From positions 1 through 7,156 of the forward strand of contig DAOMOD010000212.1 of assembly GCA_035444205.1 (NCBI GenBank): a stretch of 7,156 nt of DNA, in the 5' to 3' direction. The position numbers were made by a program, and so were the translations under genes. Each line of letters starts with the position of its first letter. The stretch's first letter is position 1. The notes beneath the pieces were generated by a model. That model saw only the letters and a program-made list of their open reading frames with translations. It was not told the origin of the DNA and did not search any database. Below, one piece after another: positions 6,648-7,156 of this stretch. This DNA is from DAOMOD01 sp035444205. Lineage in GTDB: Bacteria > Pseudomonadota > Gammaproteobacteria > Xanthomonadales > BPKI01.

Positions 6648-6881
6648 ATGACAATCACTATCGAGCAACTGACGGAAGCAGCCCTCTCGCTCCCAAGCGA
6701 AGCCAGGGCGCTACTGGCTGACCGGCTGGTTGAGAGTCTTGATCCGGCCGAAGATCAGGAGATCCAGGCGCTTTGGGCGGCTGAGGCCATACGGCGCAGG
6801 GATGAAGTGCGCAACGGCCTGGTCAGGGGCATTCCCGGTCCGGAAGCCCTGGAGCGTGTTCGCCGCGCCGTAGAGCGATGA
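6648..6881 (+). CDS. Antitoxin of a type II TA module (addiction module component, PF09720/TIGR02574-like)
   Basis: This 77-residue protein begins MTITIEQLTEAALSLPSEARALLADRLVESLD, the hallmark wording of the short 'unstable antitoxin' family: an N-terminal helix, the LP.E.R..LA..L..SL core, then a charged C-terminal half ending in RRAVER that would wrap the toxin. Such antitoxins are degraded by host proteases and neutralise a ParE/RelE-like partner, often repressing their own promoter with it. The stop overlaps the toxin start by four bases (ATGA), so the two are translationally coupled. The G+C content is visibly lower than in the upstream housekeeping genes, consistent with horizontal gain. 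No Shine-Dalgarno is seen; the start is supported by family wording and the leaderless promoter. Confidence 0.88.
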   Translation: MTITIEQLTEAALSLPSEARALLADRLVESLDPAEDQEIQALWAAEAIRRRDEVRNGLVRGIPGPEALERVRRAVER

Positions 6882-7141
6882 ACTATGAGTTTCATCCTGA
6901 AGCTCTTGCCGAGCTTGAGGACGCGGCTCGGTACTATGCAAAGGTTCAGCAGGGACTGGAGCAGCGTTTCATCGCGAGCGTGGAAACCGCAATCCAGAAG
7001 CTCGTGGCACAGCCGTCGGCCTATGGGATTCTGGAGCAGGACATTCGTCGATGCCTCACGCGCGTGTTCCCTTACGCACTTCTGTATTCGATTGAACCCC
7101 ACTGTCTTGCCCCAGGTTCCCTGGACCGAGTTGAATGTTAG
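6878..7141 (+). CDS. ParE/RelE-superfamily toxin with divergent C-terminus
   Basis: The 87-residue product opens with YEFHPEALAELEDAARYYAKV (residues 3-23, the ParE-type helical hairpin), continues with GLEQRF (26-31) and FIASVETAIQKLVAQP, and has the beta-sheet segment DIRRCLTRVFPYALLYSIE (55-73). ParE members poison DNA gyrase, while RelE members cleave mRNA; which applies here cannot be read from sequence. After residue 74 the expected strand (usually like ILILAVMHxxRxPxYW, taking the family to about 95-100 residues) is absent, replaced by PHCLAPGSLDRVEC and a stop. I read the other two forward frames to the window end and neither restores that motif, so a simple frameshift is not the explanation. 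The toxin may be inactive or altered. It overlaps the antitoxin by 4 bp. Confidence 0.82.
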   Translation: MNYEFHPEALAELEDAARYYAKVQQGLEQRFIASVETAIQKLVAQPSAYGILEQDIRRCLTRVFPYALLYSIEPHCLAPGSLDRVEC

Positions 7142-7156
7142 TCATCCAACGAGGAC

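Noticed and set aside
7130..7146. Possible integron attC-type end (GTTAGTC) after the toxin
   Set aside because: It does not fit the GTTRRRY core, no partner core or long inverted repeat is visible, and the window ends there.
7092..7156. Simple frameshift in the toxin gene
   Set aside because: The other two forward frames were read through to the window end; neither gives the expected AVMHxxRxPxYW-type C-terminus.

Overview
The window (about two-thirds G+C by eye) carries a housekeeping gene run on the + strand: the 3' end of trpA, then accD, folC, a dedD-like SPOR-domain gene, cvpA and purF, followed by a small type II toxin-antitoxin pair. accD-folC-dedD-cvpA-purF is the classic gammaproteobacterial order. 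With trpA directly upstream and with GTAG-type REP hairpins, it points to the Xanthomonadales/Lysobacterales. That placement is inference from gene order, base composition and protein wording.

Layout: 1-326 trpA (5' end outside the window); 355-394 degenerate heptanucleotide repeat ending at the accD start; 395-1285 accD; 1308-1330 REP-like hairpin; 1368-2996 folC, with an element of about 342 bp inserted in frame at 2319-2661; 2993-3016 a GTAG REP that supplies the folC stop codon; 3078-3151 an inverted REP pair (REPIN-like); 3236-3241 a -10 box for dedD; 3271-4170 dedD; 4205-4380 hairpin-rich interspersed repeat; 4395-4925 cvpA; 4946-6415 purF; 6414-6483 ten tandem heptamers; 6486-6634 a second, partial copy of the folC element family; 6613-6641 a promoter that predicts a leaderless antitoxin mRNA; 6648-7141 the toxin-antitoxin pair. 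The longest stretch without a gene is the 274 bp between folC and dedD.

The core genes serve anabolism: tryptophan (trpA), malonyl-CoA (accD), folate polyglutamylation (folC), the first committed step of purine synthesis (purF) and its usual membrane-protein partner (cvpA), plus a septal peptidoglycan-binding protein (dedD). The unusual feature is the repeat load. Nearly every junction except cvpA-purF holds a different repeat family, and one palindromic element sits inside the folC coding sequence without breaking the frame. It adds 114 residues to an enzyme that would otherwise be about 428 residues long. This resembles the in-frame palindromic elements of Rickettsia, but I do not recognise this element as a named family. 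I see no CRISPR array, rRNA, tRNA, transposase or convincing rho-independent terminator.
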